Below are positions 28,555 to 37,060 of a DNA stretch of 51,332 nt, in pieces (the first letter of the stretch is position 1; each line of letters begins with the position of its first letter). The stretch covers positions 1 to 51,332 of the forward strand of contig JAQSDW010000072.1 of NCBI GenBank assembly GCA_029946105.1, given 5' to 3'. Under the pieces are notes generated by a model that did no database searches, was not told the origin of the DNA, and saw only the letters and a program-made list of their open reading frames with translations. The translations under genes and the position numbers were made by a program. Source of the DNA: Reyranella sp. (GTDB taxonomy: Bacteria > Pseudomonadota > Alphaproteobacteria > Reyranellales > Reyranellaceae).

Positions 28555-28936
28555 GCAAACCTCAGAGCGATCGAACTTTCTGGATCACGCTCCTCTGTTT
28601 GCGCCGTTGGCGTTCGCTTCGGCAAGCAAGTACAATGAGGGTTGCAGCAAAAATGTTCCCGCCCCGAAGAACGAAGGAGCATCATCCAGGCCGAAATTCA
28701 TCAGACGCCTCACTAGGAACGGTGCGCACGTGAGCCTTCCATCGGGCTTTCGGTTAAGCCGTGGCCGGCCGTGAGCAATTCTCCTGGTGATCCTGGCGCA
28801 TCGAACATTCACCGGCACTCGGAGACGAAGTGGCAGTTCATAAAATGACCCGGCCCAACGACTTCCAGGCTATTGTATTCTTGTATCATTCGCCGGATGG
28901 TCGAGGCAAAGCCCAACGAAGTGCCGGAGGCCAACT
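28555..28936. promoter_or_regulatory. Intergenic region between divergent FkbM genes
   Basis: About 380 bp without a supportable gene. It must contain the start signals of both flanking FkbM genes. An AT-rich block at 28868-28893 (TATTGTATTCTTGTATCATT) is a reasonable place for the plus-strand promoter. A minus-strand open frame across 28585-28818 has partly protein-like composition but no recognisable motif; it might be a gene remnant. Confidence 0.35.
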
Positions 28937-29671
28937 GTGTCCCTCAAGGAAGTCGCCAAACGGCTGATCGCGCTAACGCCGTTTCGCGTCGTTCGCGGTG
29001 CCCCCAATCGCTACCAGGCAATCGGCTATTGTCTCCAACACCTCAGTCGCCTTGGCTACGAACCCGCACAAATAATCGACGGCGGCGCCCATCTGGGGGC
29101 GTTCGCGCTCGAGGCCAGTGCGATCTTTCCCCCCGCCATTGTCCATTTGATCGACCCTCAACCAGCCTGCCGCGTTCCGCTCGAGGCGCTCGCGGTGAAA
29201 CGTGGCTTCGTCTATCACCCCTATGCCCTCAGTTCCGTACCAGGCATCGTGTCCATGATCTGTGCCGAGTTTCCGGACACCGGTGCGTTGCTCGGCCACT
29301 CGCCCGCGGGCCCTGCTCAAAAGGCCGTCGACGTCGAAGCAACCACCCTCGATAGCCTGTTCTCGGCCACGTGCAAGCCGTCCGATCGGACGCTGCTGAA
29401 ACTCGACCTGCAAGGCCACGAAATGCCGGCCCTGGGGGGTGCTTCGCGCCTATTGAGATCTGTTGAAGTGGCTCTTGTTGAAATTCCGTTCTTTGGCGAG
29501 GCCGGCCAACCCACGGTGCCCGACATCATCGGCTTCTTCCGCCGGAGCGGGTTTGACCTCTTCGATGTTGCATCGCTGAGCGGTCGCCCACGCGACAATC
29601 GCCTGCGGGAAGGCGACTTCGTGTTTGTTCGACAGGACAGTCCGATTTTAGCCGACGCAGCTTGGTCTTGA
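28937..29671 (+). CDS. FkbM family methyltransferase
   Basis: A 244-residue SAM methyltransferase. The start is a GTG preceded by GGAGG at 28926-28930, a spacing that favours this codon. Motif I is IIDGGAHLGAFALEA (46-60), then VHLIDPQPACR and LLKLDLQGHEMPAL (the LKxDxQGxE form of the FkbM hallmark). It is clearly divergent from the FkbM gene at 27775-28554. Its last 24 bases overlap the 3' end of the convergent glycosyltransferase gene. The likely role is methylation of a sugar or another small hydroxyl acceptor. Confidence 0.82.
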   Translation: MSLKEVAKRLIALTPFRVVRGAPNRYQAIGYCLQHLSRLGYEPAQIIDGGAHLGAFALEASAIFPPAIVHLIDPQPACRVPLEALAVKRGFVYHPYALSSVPGIVSMICAEFPDTGALLGHSPAGPAQKAVDVEATTLDSLFSATCKPSDRTLLKLDLQGHEMPALGGASRLLRSVEVALVEIPFFGEAGQPTVPDIIGFFRRSGFDLFDVASLSGRPRDNRLREGDFVFVRQDSPILADAAWS

Positions 29672-30724
29672 AGTTTCGCCGTTTGCCGCCACAAGTCGTT
29701 TCTCGAGAAAACGCTGGCGCGTATTTCTGTCGAGAAAATCCGACCATCTCCTGTGCCGCGGCCTTTCCGTAAGAACCCAAACGAAATGAGGGCGCCTCAG
29801 GACAGCTTTGAACAGGAGCAGCCAATCAGCCACTTTCGCGTTTTGGAGGGCGAGGCCAAGGCAGCCATTCATCAAAAGCCCCATCAGCAGCGGGTTTGTC
29901 GAACGGGGCTTGCTTGAACGCCAGTATTCGAAAGTCCTCGCGACGAGACCTCCGTCACAGAACTTCAGGAACGAACCGGCCGCGAGCGACTGCATGAGAA
30001 ACCACTCATACATCGAAGCCGATCTTCCGGTTTGCAGGGTCATCGTGAAAACCGCCAAGGGCTCCGGGACATAGAGCAGAGGATACGGAAAAGCCCTGTC
30101 TCTAAACAATTCGATCGCCGAAAAAGGCAGATCGGCCGGCAGGACCAGGCCCTTGGTCATGGAAGTCCTGATGACCATCGCCCCATCTGCATGGAGACTC
30201 CCGAGCGCCTGGTTGACGTCGCCATATTCGACAAGACGGTCGGAGGCGCCGCTCGGCCCGACCAGCTCGGCGATGGCTGAAAACCCGCCGTCCCTGTTCT
30301 CAGCTCGTATCTGCTGATTGCACCACGCGGCGGCGACACCGGGATGTTTCCCGATCGACGTCAGCATTCTCGACAAGAAATTGCGATGCCAATAGTTGTC
30401 GTCTTCGAGTATCGAGAAAAACGGCTCTTTGTGTCGGGATTCGAATGCCAGATTGAAGCTGCGTGTTCCGCCCCAATTCTCGGGGTGATGAATGACTTCG
30501 AACCTCTCGTCGCCAAGACTGGCCACGATATCGTCGATGACCGCAGCATCGCCGGGCCAATCGTTGTGGACTTCACACATCCAGTCTTTGAAATCCTGCC
30601 CGACAAGGCACTCGAGCGCACGCCTGATCATGTGCGGACGTCGATAGGTGAGCAAAAATACCCTGACAGTGGAGGCCACCAATCCCGCCCTTCCGATAGA
30701 CGCTCTTGCACGCTCGGCGAACAA
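29648..30724 (-). CDS. Glycosyltransferase family 2-like protein
   Basis: A 358-residue protein with a GT-A opening VRVFLLTYRRPHMIRRALECLVGQ (21-44) and CEVHNDWPGD in place of the usual ND(G/C)S(T/S) strand. HPENWGGTRSFNLAFES follows, then the DXD-like FSILEDDNYWHRNFLSRM. The last 120 residues are hydrophobic-rich and may be membrane associated. It is convergent with, and overlaps, the FkbM gene. Exact start is unsure; residues 1-20 could be leader-like extra sequence. It is probably a glycosyltransferase of the glycan locus; the substrate is unknown. Confidence 0.75.
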   Translation of the reverse strand: MFAERARASIGRAGLVASTVRVFLLTYRRPHMIRRALECLVGQDFKDWMCEVHNDWPGDAAVIDDIVASLGDERFEVIHHPENWGGTRSFNLAFESRHKEPFFSILEDDNYWHRNFLSRMLTSIGKHPGVAAAWCNQQIRAENRDGGFSAIAELVGPSGASDRLVEYGDVNQALGSLHADGAMVIRTSMTKGLVLPADLPFSAIELFRDRAFPYPLLYVPEPLAVFTMTLQTGRSASMYEWFLMQSLAAGSFLKFCDGGLVARTFEYWRSSKPRSTNPLLMGLLMNGCLGLALQNAKVADWLLLFKAVLRRPHFVWVLTERPRHRRWSDFLDRNTRQRFLEKRLVAANGETSRPSCVG

Positions 30725-31102
30725 ATTTCGAACGTCGCGATATCCTACGCTTTGGTGCCTTCAACCGAAGGCATGTCCCGAGCTTCGTCTGCGGCTAAGC
30801 AAGATCTGCAGTTCCGCGATCCCAACAATCCACTCCGATAAAAATTGTTTCGGACCTGAAAACAGAAATGATCGGCTTCCACACTCCCTTGAACGCCCTC
30901 CCCCGTACACTCCGGTGTTGTCGGCGCATCGACGTTCTAACGTCGCATTTACACTGCAACGTTAACGACCGGCCCCTCGCGCTGTCAATCGTAAGTACTC
31001 TGTAAGGTTTGTGTGTGTGTGGGAGCGCCGTGTCCGCCCCGCCTGACGTCGATGCACGCCGCCGCCGCTCTTCGATCCGTGGCGAAGCGCGTCTCTCGCA
31101 GG
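30725..31102. other. Intergenic region with nested AACGTY palindromes and a GT tract
   Basis: No gene is supported. The stretch is less GC-rich than the flanks. It includes CGACGTT-CT-AACGTCG at 30930-30945, a second palindrome CGTTAACG at 30960-30967, and a GTGTGTGTGTG tract at 31010-31020. It lies upstream of the minus-strand glycosyltransferase at 30724, so it may hold that gene's promoter and an operator. Confidence 0.4.
30930..30945. promoter_or_regulatory. Inverted repeat, possible operator
   Basis: A perfect 7-bp inverted repeat CGACGTT/AACGTCG with a 2-bp centre. The AACGT half-site recurs 14 bp further on in AACGTTAACG. The two-fold symmetry and the repeat of the half-site suggest a dimeric regulator site; no regulator gene is present in the window. 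Confidence 0.3.
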
Positions 31103-32434
31103 CTACGAGCCCCACCTTCGTCGAACACGGCCCAGCGAATGTTTCAGCAACTTGCGCAGCGGGATTTCGTTCAGGCAGGAATCGAGCGAGCTCGAGACAT
31201 CATCGGGTGTGCAGGCATGGGCAAGCCAGTCATCCACCTGCGGCGACGCCTGCGCCCGACGGCTGAGGGCCTGATAAGCGTCGAGTCGGGGCGGCAGTAC
31301 GACCTCCGGTGCCAAGGCTCGTCTTATTCCTTCCGCGCCGGCATCGCCGATTTCTTTCCGACGCCGCGGGCTCAGGGACCGCAGCTCGTCGATCCGGTCG
31401 GCAAGGCTGCGGCCACTCGTGGGAGAAGCGACGTAGCCGGTAACACCATTCTCGATGAGATCGCCGGCGCCGACGCCGGACGAGCAGATGACCGGCGCTC
31501 CCGCGGCCATGGCCTCGATGCAGGTAAAGTTGAAGACATCCCATATCGAGGGAACAACGACGAAGCCCGCCCTCCGCTGGCGTCCATGGATCCGCGCCGG
31601 GCTCTCCCCGGGCAAGTGATGAATCTTGGGGCCCCAGATATCCGGCCAGGTTTGGGAAAGATAGTGCGCGGTCGAACCGCCCTGGTGATGGATGGGCACG
31701 TCTCTGCCGATCCAGTCGACCTCGGGTGCCTTGTCGCCCAGAAGCCGCAGCGCCTCGCATAGAACCTGTGGCCCCTTCCAGTGCTGCACGCGGCCGACCA
31801 CCAGCCCGCGGTCCGTCCTCTCGTCCCCGGCGCCCGGCACGTCCTGTGGGCGCCAGACCGGGCGAACGAGGCCGACCTTCCGGCCCAGCTTCCGTTCCCA
31901 ATACTGAACATTGCTGGTGCTGTAGGATTGCACGCCTTCGATGGCTGAAAGGCCGAGGACCTCGATCAACTGAATGAGGGAGTCGGCCAGCTGCTCGCCA
32001 TCCAGAGGATCATGGTGAGCGATCTGCCCAACGCTGCCGTGCAGCGTCGTGACGATGGCCGGGCCTTGTCGCAGCAGCCACGGCACGAAAAGCAGACCCC
32101 AATCCGTCACCTCGACGACTTCGGGCGTGGGATATCTCTGGGCCTGCTCCCACAGCGCCCAGGCAGCGGCCAGAGTGCGCTGCAATTTCGGTGCGATCTG
32201 ATACCTGCTGAAGAGCGGCAGATATTTTTCCACGAGGCTCGAATCGAGGATCTCGACCTCGATGCCATCAATCTTGGATCCGCCACCGCCCGCTTCGGAG
32301 ACGACGCTGCTTCCATACAACACGCGCACTTCGTGGCCAGCCTCGACCAGCGCGGGCAGCAAGGCAGCGTAGTAGGTGACGATCCCGCCGCCGGTATGCG
32401 GCAGGTATTCCGGCAGGACGTAGAGAATTTTCAT
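31103..32434 (-). CDS. Glycosyltransferase family 4 protein
   Basis: A 443-residue GT-B glycosyltransferase starting at ATG 32432-32434 (MKILYVLPEYLPHTGGGIVT, GGG acceptor loop at 15-17). The open frame extends 91 codons upstream but only as the antisense or shifted frame of the ligase gene. EVTDWGLLFVPWLL and TLHGSVGQIAHHDP mark the N-terminal domain. The C-terminal domain has LVVGRVQHWKGPQVLCEAL and a donor site SIWDVFNFTCIEAMAAGAPVI, where D-V-F-N-F-T-C-I-E gives an EX7E-like spacing with Asp first. It lies 40 bp after the O-antigen-ligase-like gene, probably in the same transcript. Substrate is unknown. Confidence 0.88.
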   Translation of the reverse strand: MKILYVLPEYLPHTGGGIVTYYAALLPALVEAGHEVRVLYGSSVVSEAGGGGSKIDGIEVEILDSSLVEKYLPLFSRYQIAPKLQRTLAAAWALWEQAQRYPTPEVVEVTDWGLLFVPWLLRQGPAIVTTLHGSVGQIAHHDPLDGEQLADSLIQLIEVLGLSAIEGVQSYSTSNVQYWERKLGRKVGLVRPVWRPQDVPGAGDERTDRGLVVGRVQHWKGPQVLCEALRLLGDKAPEVDWIGRDVPIHHQGGSTAHYLSQTWPDIWGPKIHHLPGESPARIHGRQRRAGFVVVPSIWDVFNFTCIEAMAAGAPVICSSGVGAGDLIENGVTGYVASPTSGRSLADRIDELRSLSPRRRKEIGDAGAEGIRRALAPEVVLPPRLDAYQALSRRAQASPQVDDWLAHACTPDDVSSSLDSCLNEIPLRKLLKHSLGRVRRRWGS

Positions 32435-32474
32435 GAAGCCTCTGGATCGGACGCCACAGTCGCCGGCGACCTCG

Positions 32475-33986
32475 TCATCTGGAACGTCGCGCCGATTGCC
32501 CACGCCGGAAGGCCTGGGCCCAGCCCAAGCCGAGCAAGGCGCTGACGAGGTAGGCGATCGCCGGTATCTGCAGGCTGAAGTCGACCATCGAATGGAGGAT
32601 CGGTATGGCAACGATGGCAAAGGCCGCCGCCGGCAGGATCCGGCGCCGGTAGGTCCGCCTGTTTGCACCACGCAGGCTCGCGACCCAGGGCACCAGCACG
32701 AGCGCAAACGCCGGAATCGCGCCGATCACGCCGAGCTCGACCATCACCTCGAGAGGCGTGGAATGGGCGCGGTTGTTCGGCTGGGTGATCGATGAAGGCT
32801 GCAGGATGGTGAAGATGTCGGTGAAGCTGCCCAGCCCCCATCCCAGCCAGGGCGACAGGCCAATGGCCTCGATGGAGGCGAGCCAGATGGCGACGCGGAC
32901 CGAGGCGTCGGAGGCGCGCGCCACTTTCGAGAGCATCGCGCCGCCCGCGATCAAGCCCAACACGAGCAGGATCGCCAAGCCAATCCAGAACCAGCGGACC
33001 AGGTCCGGACGCTGGCGCCACCGCCCCCTCAACAGCAACAACGCCAGGACGAGAGCACCGGCGACGCTGGCGGCAAATCCGGCCCGCGACGCCGACAGCA
33101 GGAGGCCTCCCAGGAGAAAGAAGGCGACCGCCACCAGCACGACCCGTGAGCCCGTCAGCACGGAGTCGAATGTCCGCTCGGCCGGCGCGTTGTACCCGGC
33201 CGAAACCTCGCGGCTGCGCCCGCTCAGGATCAGCGCGAGTGCGGCCACCAGGGCCATGCCGACGTAGCAGGCGAACGAATTGCTGTTCATGAAGGTGCCC
33301 GACATCAGGCAACGCGACCCGACATCGTAGGGACCGAGCTTCTTGAGGTAGCCACCGGCGTAGCAGGAACTCGTCGTCATCTGCATGAGCAAGGCATAGC
33401 CCACGATCGCCGCGGCACTTGCGACCAGCAGCATCAGCAGCATCCGCGCATGGCCGCGGTCCTTGCAGATGGCGCGAGCCATCAGGAAGATCAGTCCGCA
33501 GGTGACGGTCCTGATCAAGGTGTTGCGCGCCGCGTCGACGGCGAGATCGGGCACGTCGGCGTGGGCCCGCCCCAGTATCTGCAGTGCAGCGGCATAGAGC
33601 CAGGCGCTGCCCGACGTTGGTGCGATCGACGACATCTGCAGCAAGGCGAAGGCGAGAAAGAGGCCGAAGCAGGCGATCAGCACCAGCAGCGGCCGGCGTT
33701 CGCGTTCGGAGACGTCGAAGCCGCTCCCCGCGCCCGGGCTCCCCCCCGTCCCGAGGCCAAACGCCACGAGCACGGACACCAGGCCCATGGCCACGGCCAT
33801 CGTCGACCACGCCCAGTCGCGAACACCGCCGAGAAGAAACGCCGACAGCATCACTGGCGCGAAGAACAGGACGATGACGAAATTGTCGGCCACCCTGAGA
33901 ACGAGCCGCCGCGACCGGGGCCGCGACGTGGCTTCGACTTCGGTTTCTGATTCGTCTTCGTCGTCGCTCGTCTCGCGGGGTGTCAT
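32475..33986 (-). CDS. O-antigen ligase / Wzy_C family membrane protein
   Basis: A 503-residue protein with about a dozen hydrophobic segments and a charged, acidic N-terminal tail (1-25). The large periplasmic loop typical of the family ends in PNNRAHSTPLEVMVELGVIGAIP; the R-A-H-S/N-T-P-L-E motif is the Wzy_C/WaaL hallmark. The loop also contains SCYAGGYLKKLGPYDVGSRCLMSGTFMNSN, similar to the bacterial O-antigen ligase/polymerase pattern G-T-(F/Y)-x-N-x-N. Members join polysaccharide to lipid A core, or polymerise repeat units. Which applies here is unresolved because another Wzy candidate exists at 11940-13418. It overlaps the upstream unknown gene by 4 bp. Confidence 0.85.
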   Translation of the reverse strand: MTPRETSDDEDESETEVEATSRPRSRRLVLRVADNFVIVLFFAPVMLSAFLLGGVRDWAWSTMAVAMGLVSVLVAFGLGTGGSPGAGSGFDVSERERRPLLVLIACFGLFLAFALLQMSSIAPTSGSAWLYAAALQILGRAHADVPDLAVDAARNTLIRTVTCGLIFLMARAICKDRGHARMLLMLLVASAAAIVGYALLMQMTTSSCYAGGYLKKLGPYDVGSRCLMSGTFMNSNSFACYVGMALVAALALILSGRSREVSAGYNAPAERTFDSVLTGSRVVLVAVAFFLLGGLLLSASRAGFAASVAGALVLALLLLRGRWRQRPDLVRWFWIGLAILLVLGLIAGGAMLSKVARASDASVRVAIWLASIEAIGLSPWLGWGLGSFTDIFTILQPSSITQPNNRAHSTPLEVMVELGVIGAIPAFALVLVPWVASLRGANRRTYRRRILPAAAFAIVAIPILHSMVDFSLQIPAIAYLVSALLGLGWAQAFRRGQSARRSR

Positions 33987-34702
33987 TTCGGATTCTTCCG
34001 CGCCAGCAAGGCGGCGAGTTCATCCTGCGCCTTGGGCTCGTCGCGCAGGAAATAGCGGATGAGCAACTCGTCGATCGGCGAGCGGATGGCATAGGTGAAC
34101 AAGTACCTGTCCGTGCTGCTGCGCCACGTCCTGACGACATAGGCGCCGAGCTGTTCGCGTTCCTTGGGCGTGAAGGCCACCCAGTTGTCGGAGATCATTT
34201 GCAGTCGCGCGACCCAGAGCGAGCTCAGCATGGGCGAAGTGTCGATCGACATGATCAAGGCGTCGACGACCCCGCGCGACGTGCCCTGCAACCCCTGCCG
34301 GACGGCAGCGAGCCGGCCCCACGCAACACCCCGCGCCGGCGCGTTGCCCAGTCCGGCCACGAGATCTGATTCGGCGCTGCGCAACCAGGCGATGCGCTGA
34401 TCGAGCGAGATGCCGAGGTCCGGCGCCAGGGCCGCGCCCGCGACGAGTTCCGATCGCAGCAGATAGAGGCCGGCGACGGGGTCGGCGGCAACGGCACGGT
34501 CGAGGGCGCCAATTCCGGCAATGACATCGGAGAGTGTGGCGGGTTGACCGCCGCGCAGCTCGCTGAAGTGGCGCAACTTGGTGACGACGGTATCGGCTTT
34601 CTGCGCTTCCCAGGCGCCGCGGGTCACCGGCCAAGCCTGAACGGCCAGAATGACACCGCCAAGTGCCAGCACGCCGCGTAGCAGCCAACTGAGTGATTTC
34701 AC
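33983..34702 (-). CDS. Membrane-anchored protein of unknown function
   Basis: I do not recognise this protein. With GTG 34700-34702 as the start it has 239 residues and begins MKSLSWLLRGVLALGGVILAVQAW, one uncleaved membrane helix. An ATG 21 codons upstream (34763-34765) would add a polar tail. The rest is soluble and helical, with Ala-rich segments that may be TPR-like (DRAVAADPVAGLYLLRSELVAG; LGISLDQRIAWLRSAESDL) and a C-terminal SPIDELLIRYFLRDEPKAQDEL. It overlaps the O-antigen ligase-like gene by ATGA, which suggests a partner role in the periplasm, but this is inference. Confidence 0.65.
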   Translation of the reverse strand: MKSLSWLLRGVLALGGVILAVQAWPVTRGAWEAQKADTVVTKLRHFSELRGGQPATLSDVIAGIGALDRAVAADPVAGLYLLRSELVAGAALAPDLGISLDQRIAWLRSAESDLVAGLGNAPARGVAWGRLAAVRQGLQGTSRGVVDALIMSIDTSPMLSSLWVARLQMISDNWVAFTPKEREQLGAYVVRTWRSSTDRYLFTYAIRSPIDELLIRYFLRDEPKAQDELAALLARKNPK

Positions 34703-34842
34703 GACGATGCCATTCCCAAGACGAGTCGAACGCGACGCGCGCGCCAACCCCACATCTCCCCACATCGACTCAACCGTCCCCGCACCCGAATGTCAAAGGT
34801 ATTGGCCTTCACACTGTCGGCACCATCGTATTTGCAGTGAGG

Positions 34843-35640
34843 TCAGGCGAATGGGTACGGACCGGGGAAGGTTCCGATCGGCACGAAGTGAGTGATCATG
34901 CCGGTCTCCGGCCGCCAGTGATGCAGCAACAACGCGGGCGGCTCGACATAAGAGGCGGGCCGCGCGTCGCGCCGCAGTCGGAGCGCGATCGCCGTCGTCG
35001 TCGAAGGCGCCGTGCAGAGCACCGCGCCGCCGAACCGGAGCTGCATGAAGCGGTGGACATGCCCGCAGACGATACGCTCGACCGAAGGATGACGGGACAC
35101 GACCTCGGCCAGCCGCGCCCCGTCACGGCAGTGATAGAGATCGAGATAGGGCACGCCGGTATCGAACGGCGGCTGATGCATCATGAGGAGCGTCGGCCGT
35201 CCCGGTTCGGCCGCCAGCTCGTCGTCGAGCCACTGCGCGCCGTTCGCCGACACCGCGCCGTGATGCTGGCCGGGCACGGTGACATCGAGCGCCACGATCC
35301 GCACCGGGCCGAAATCGTCGGCCACGTAGTTGATCGGTCCGGCCGGCGGCACGTAGCCGTGATCGTGGAAAGCCTTGCGGAAGGCATCGCGGTTGTCGTG
35401 GTTTCCCGGGATCGCCAGCACCGGCACGGCGAGCGGAGCCAGCAGCCGGCGCAGCATCGCGTATTCCTCCGGACTGCCTTCGTCGACGAGATCGCCCGTC
35501 AGCAGGACGAGATCAGGCGCCGAGTCGAGGGCGTTCACATGGGCGATGGCGGCGGCGAACATCGCATTCGAATCGACCACGCCGTGGTAGAGCACGCCCT
35601 CGGGTCGCACATGGGGGTCGGACAACTGCACGATCTGCAT
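34843..35640 (-). CDS. Metallophosphoesterase, CpdA-like class III phosphodiesterase
   Basis: A 265-residue calcineurin-like phosphoesterase. Metal ligands are visible as D8 and H10 (QLSDPHV), D50 (LLTGDLVDEG), N80 and H81 (PGNHDNRD), the histidine of LMMHQPPF and the GHVHRF pair near 195-200. These define the CpdA/Rv0805-like class III cyclic-nucleotide phosphodiesterase family, with a dinuclear site. Activity on cAMP or on other phosphodiesters cannot be told apart by sequence. It follows the DUF2161 gene by 38 bp on the same strand, and marks the end of the glycan locus. Confidence 0.9.
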   Translation of the reverse strand: MQIVQLSDPHVRPEGVLYHGVVDSNAMFAAAIAHVNALDSAPDLVLLTGDLVDEGSPEEYAMLRRLLAPLAVPVLAIPGNHDNRDAFRKAFHDHGYVPPAGPINYVADDFGPVRIVALDVTVPGQHHGAVSANGAQWLDDELAAEPGRPTLLMMHQPPFDTGVPYLDLYHCRDGARLAEVVSRHPSVERIVCGHVHRFMQLRFGGAVLCTAPSTTTAIALRLRRDARPASYVEPPALLLHHWRPETGMITHFVPIGTFPGPYPFA

Positions 35641-35678
35641 CTACGCTCCTTTACGCCCACGCTCGCTTGCTCTTGCGC

Positions 35679-36323
35679 TCACTTGCCGTCGTACAGCGCC
35701 AGGCCCTGCCGGCCTTTGGGCGTCACGCCGTAGACGCCGCGCTCGACGCGCTCGAACCAGCCATAGACGTCCTGTTGCAGGATCTTGGCGGCGTTGGGCA
35801 CTTCGGCGGCCTTGCGCATGTCGGCGAGCTTCATCGGTCCGCCCTCTGCCAGCAGGGTGACGCAGCGCAGCGCCTCCTGGCGGTAGGCGGTCATCATCGG
35901 CACCCTGGTCGAGGAACCGCCGCGGTTGGGATCGCCGACCCGGCGCGCATGCTCGCCCAGCATCCGGCCGGCCTTGCGCTTGTTCTTGCGCGGCAGATAG
36001 GGCATCGGATCGAGCACCACGTCGCAGCGCTCGGCCACCACGACCATCAGGCCGAGGCCGAGGCGGCGGCAGAGCTTCTTCACGCCCTTCATCTGCTTGG
36101 GCCAGGCGCCGACGGCCAGATAGACGAGATCGGTGAGCGCAAGACGATCGACCCCCTGCAGGACGAGGCCGATCCCGAAGGCACGCTTCAGCTCGACCAC
36201 GACCGGCGGCTCGGCGCCGCGCACGGCCACCACGTCGCAGCCGCGCACCTCGCCCTTCACGACGTAACCCTGTCCTTCCAGCAGCGCCTTGACCGGCGCA
36301 TAGAGGTCACTCTCCAGCGGCAT
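35679..36323 (-). CDS. DUF2161 family protein, predicted PD-(D/E)XK nuclease
   Basis: A 214-residue protein of the DUF2161 family. The N-terminal half has a PD-(D/E)XK-like core: E5 in the first helix, D30 in GCDVVAV and E44-x-K46 in VVELKRAF, followed by the helix LVLQGVDRLALTDLVYLAV. The C-terminal half (after about 140) is a small winged-helix-like segment with TAYRQEALRCVTLL and AAKILQQDVYGWFERVERGVYGVT. The catalytic residues are present, so it may be an active nuclease; its biological role is unknown. It is divergent from the GST-like gene and 38 bp upstream of the phosphoesterase. Confidence 0.8.
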   Translation of the reverse strand: MPLESDLYAPVKALLEGQGYVVKGEVRGCDVVAVRGAEPPVVVELKRAFGIGLVLQGVDRLALTDLVYLAVGAWPKQMKGVKKLCRRLGLGLMVVVAERCDVVLDPMPYLPRKNKRKAGRMLGEHARRVGDPNRGGSSTRVPMMTAYRQEALRCVTLLAEGGPMKLADMRKAAEVPNAAKILQQDVYGWFERVERGVYGVTPKGRQGLALYDGK

Positions 36324-36370
36324 CGCTGGTTAAAGTATCATGTTCGCCTGTGAGTGGGGAAAATCGACAG

Positions 36371-37060
36371 ATGAAGCTCTATTACAGCGACGGCTCGCCG
36401 TTCGCGCGCAAGGTCCGGATCGTGCTCGCCGAGAAGGGCCTTGCTTTCGAAAGCGACGTCGCCAACGGCCTGCGAACGCCAGAGACGATCGCCGCACCCA
36501 CCCTCGCCGTTCCCGTCCTGGAAGACGGCGCGCTGCGGCTCTGGGAGTCCGACCTGATCGTCGACTACCTGCTGCGCACCTATCCCGACGCCAAGCCTGC
36601 AGTGGCCGACCGGGCGCAACCGCCGCTGTCGCCGTGGCTGGCGCGGCCGGATCGCCACTGGCAGGACATGGCCACGCTGGCCGCGATCGCCACCTGCGCC
36701 GCGAGCATCGTCAACCTGCGCCTGATGGCAAGCGACGGCATCACGCCGGCGAACTCCGACTATCTGGCACGCCAGAAGGCGCGGATCGAAAGGTGCCTCG
36801 ACTGGCTGGAGGAGACCGTGACCGACGACGGCTTCGCACCGGGCTGGTTCTCGATCATGGACATCGCCTTCATCTGCCCCATGATCTTCTGCGAGACCCG
36901 CGCCATCATGGCCTGGCGTGGCCGCCCCCGGCTCGAAGCGCTGGTCGCGCGCCACCAGGCCCGGCCGTCGCTGCTGGCGACGCCGCTCAACACCCTGCCC
37001 CCACTGGTGTCGCGCTATATGGTCCAGCGCCTGCCGGCCGCCGGCACGGTCAGCCCATGA
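36371..37060 (+). CDS. Glutathione S-transferase family protein
   Basis: A 229-residue thioredoxin-fold GST. It starts MKLYYSDGSPFARKVRIVLAEKGL at ATG 36371, with a GGGGA ribosome-binding site about 10 bases upstream; an ATG 7 codons earlier is less well placed. VPVLEDGALRLWESDLIVDYL contains the cis-Pro and the E-S glutathione gamma-glutamyl contact. The all-helical C-terminal domain starts near residue 85 and includes GWFSIMDIAFICPMIF (N-capping box region). S9 or S6 may replace the catalytic Ser/Cys. The next gene overlaps its stop by 4 bases. Confidence 0.9.
   Translation: MKLYYSDGSPFARKVRIVLAEKGLAFESDVANGLRTPETIAAPTLAVPVLEDGALRLWESDLIVDYLLRTYPDAKPAVADRAQPPLSPWLARPDRHWQDMATLAAIATCAASIVNLRLMASDGITPANSDYLARQKARIERCLDWLEETVTDDGFAPGWFSIMDIAFICPMIFCETRAIMAWRGRPRLEALVARHQARPSLLATPLNTLPPLVSRYMVQRLPAAGTVSP

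Noticed and set aside
32431..34140. Minus-strand open frame of 569 codons overlapping the O-antigen ligase gene.
   Set aside because: It is Arg/Ala/Gly-rich with no membrane segments; the frame of 32475-33986 has clear transmembrane helices and the Wzy_C motif.
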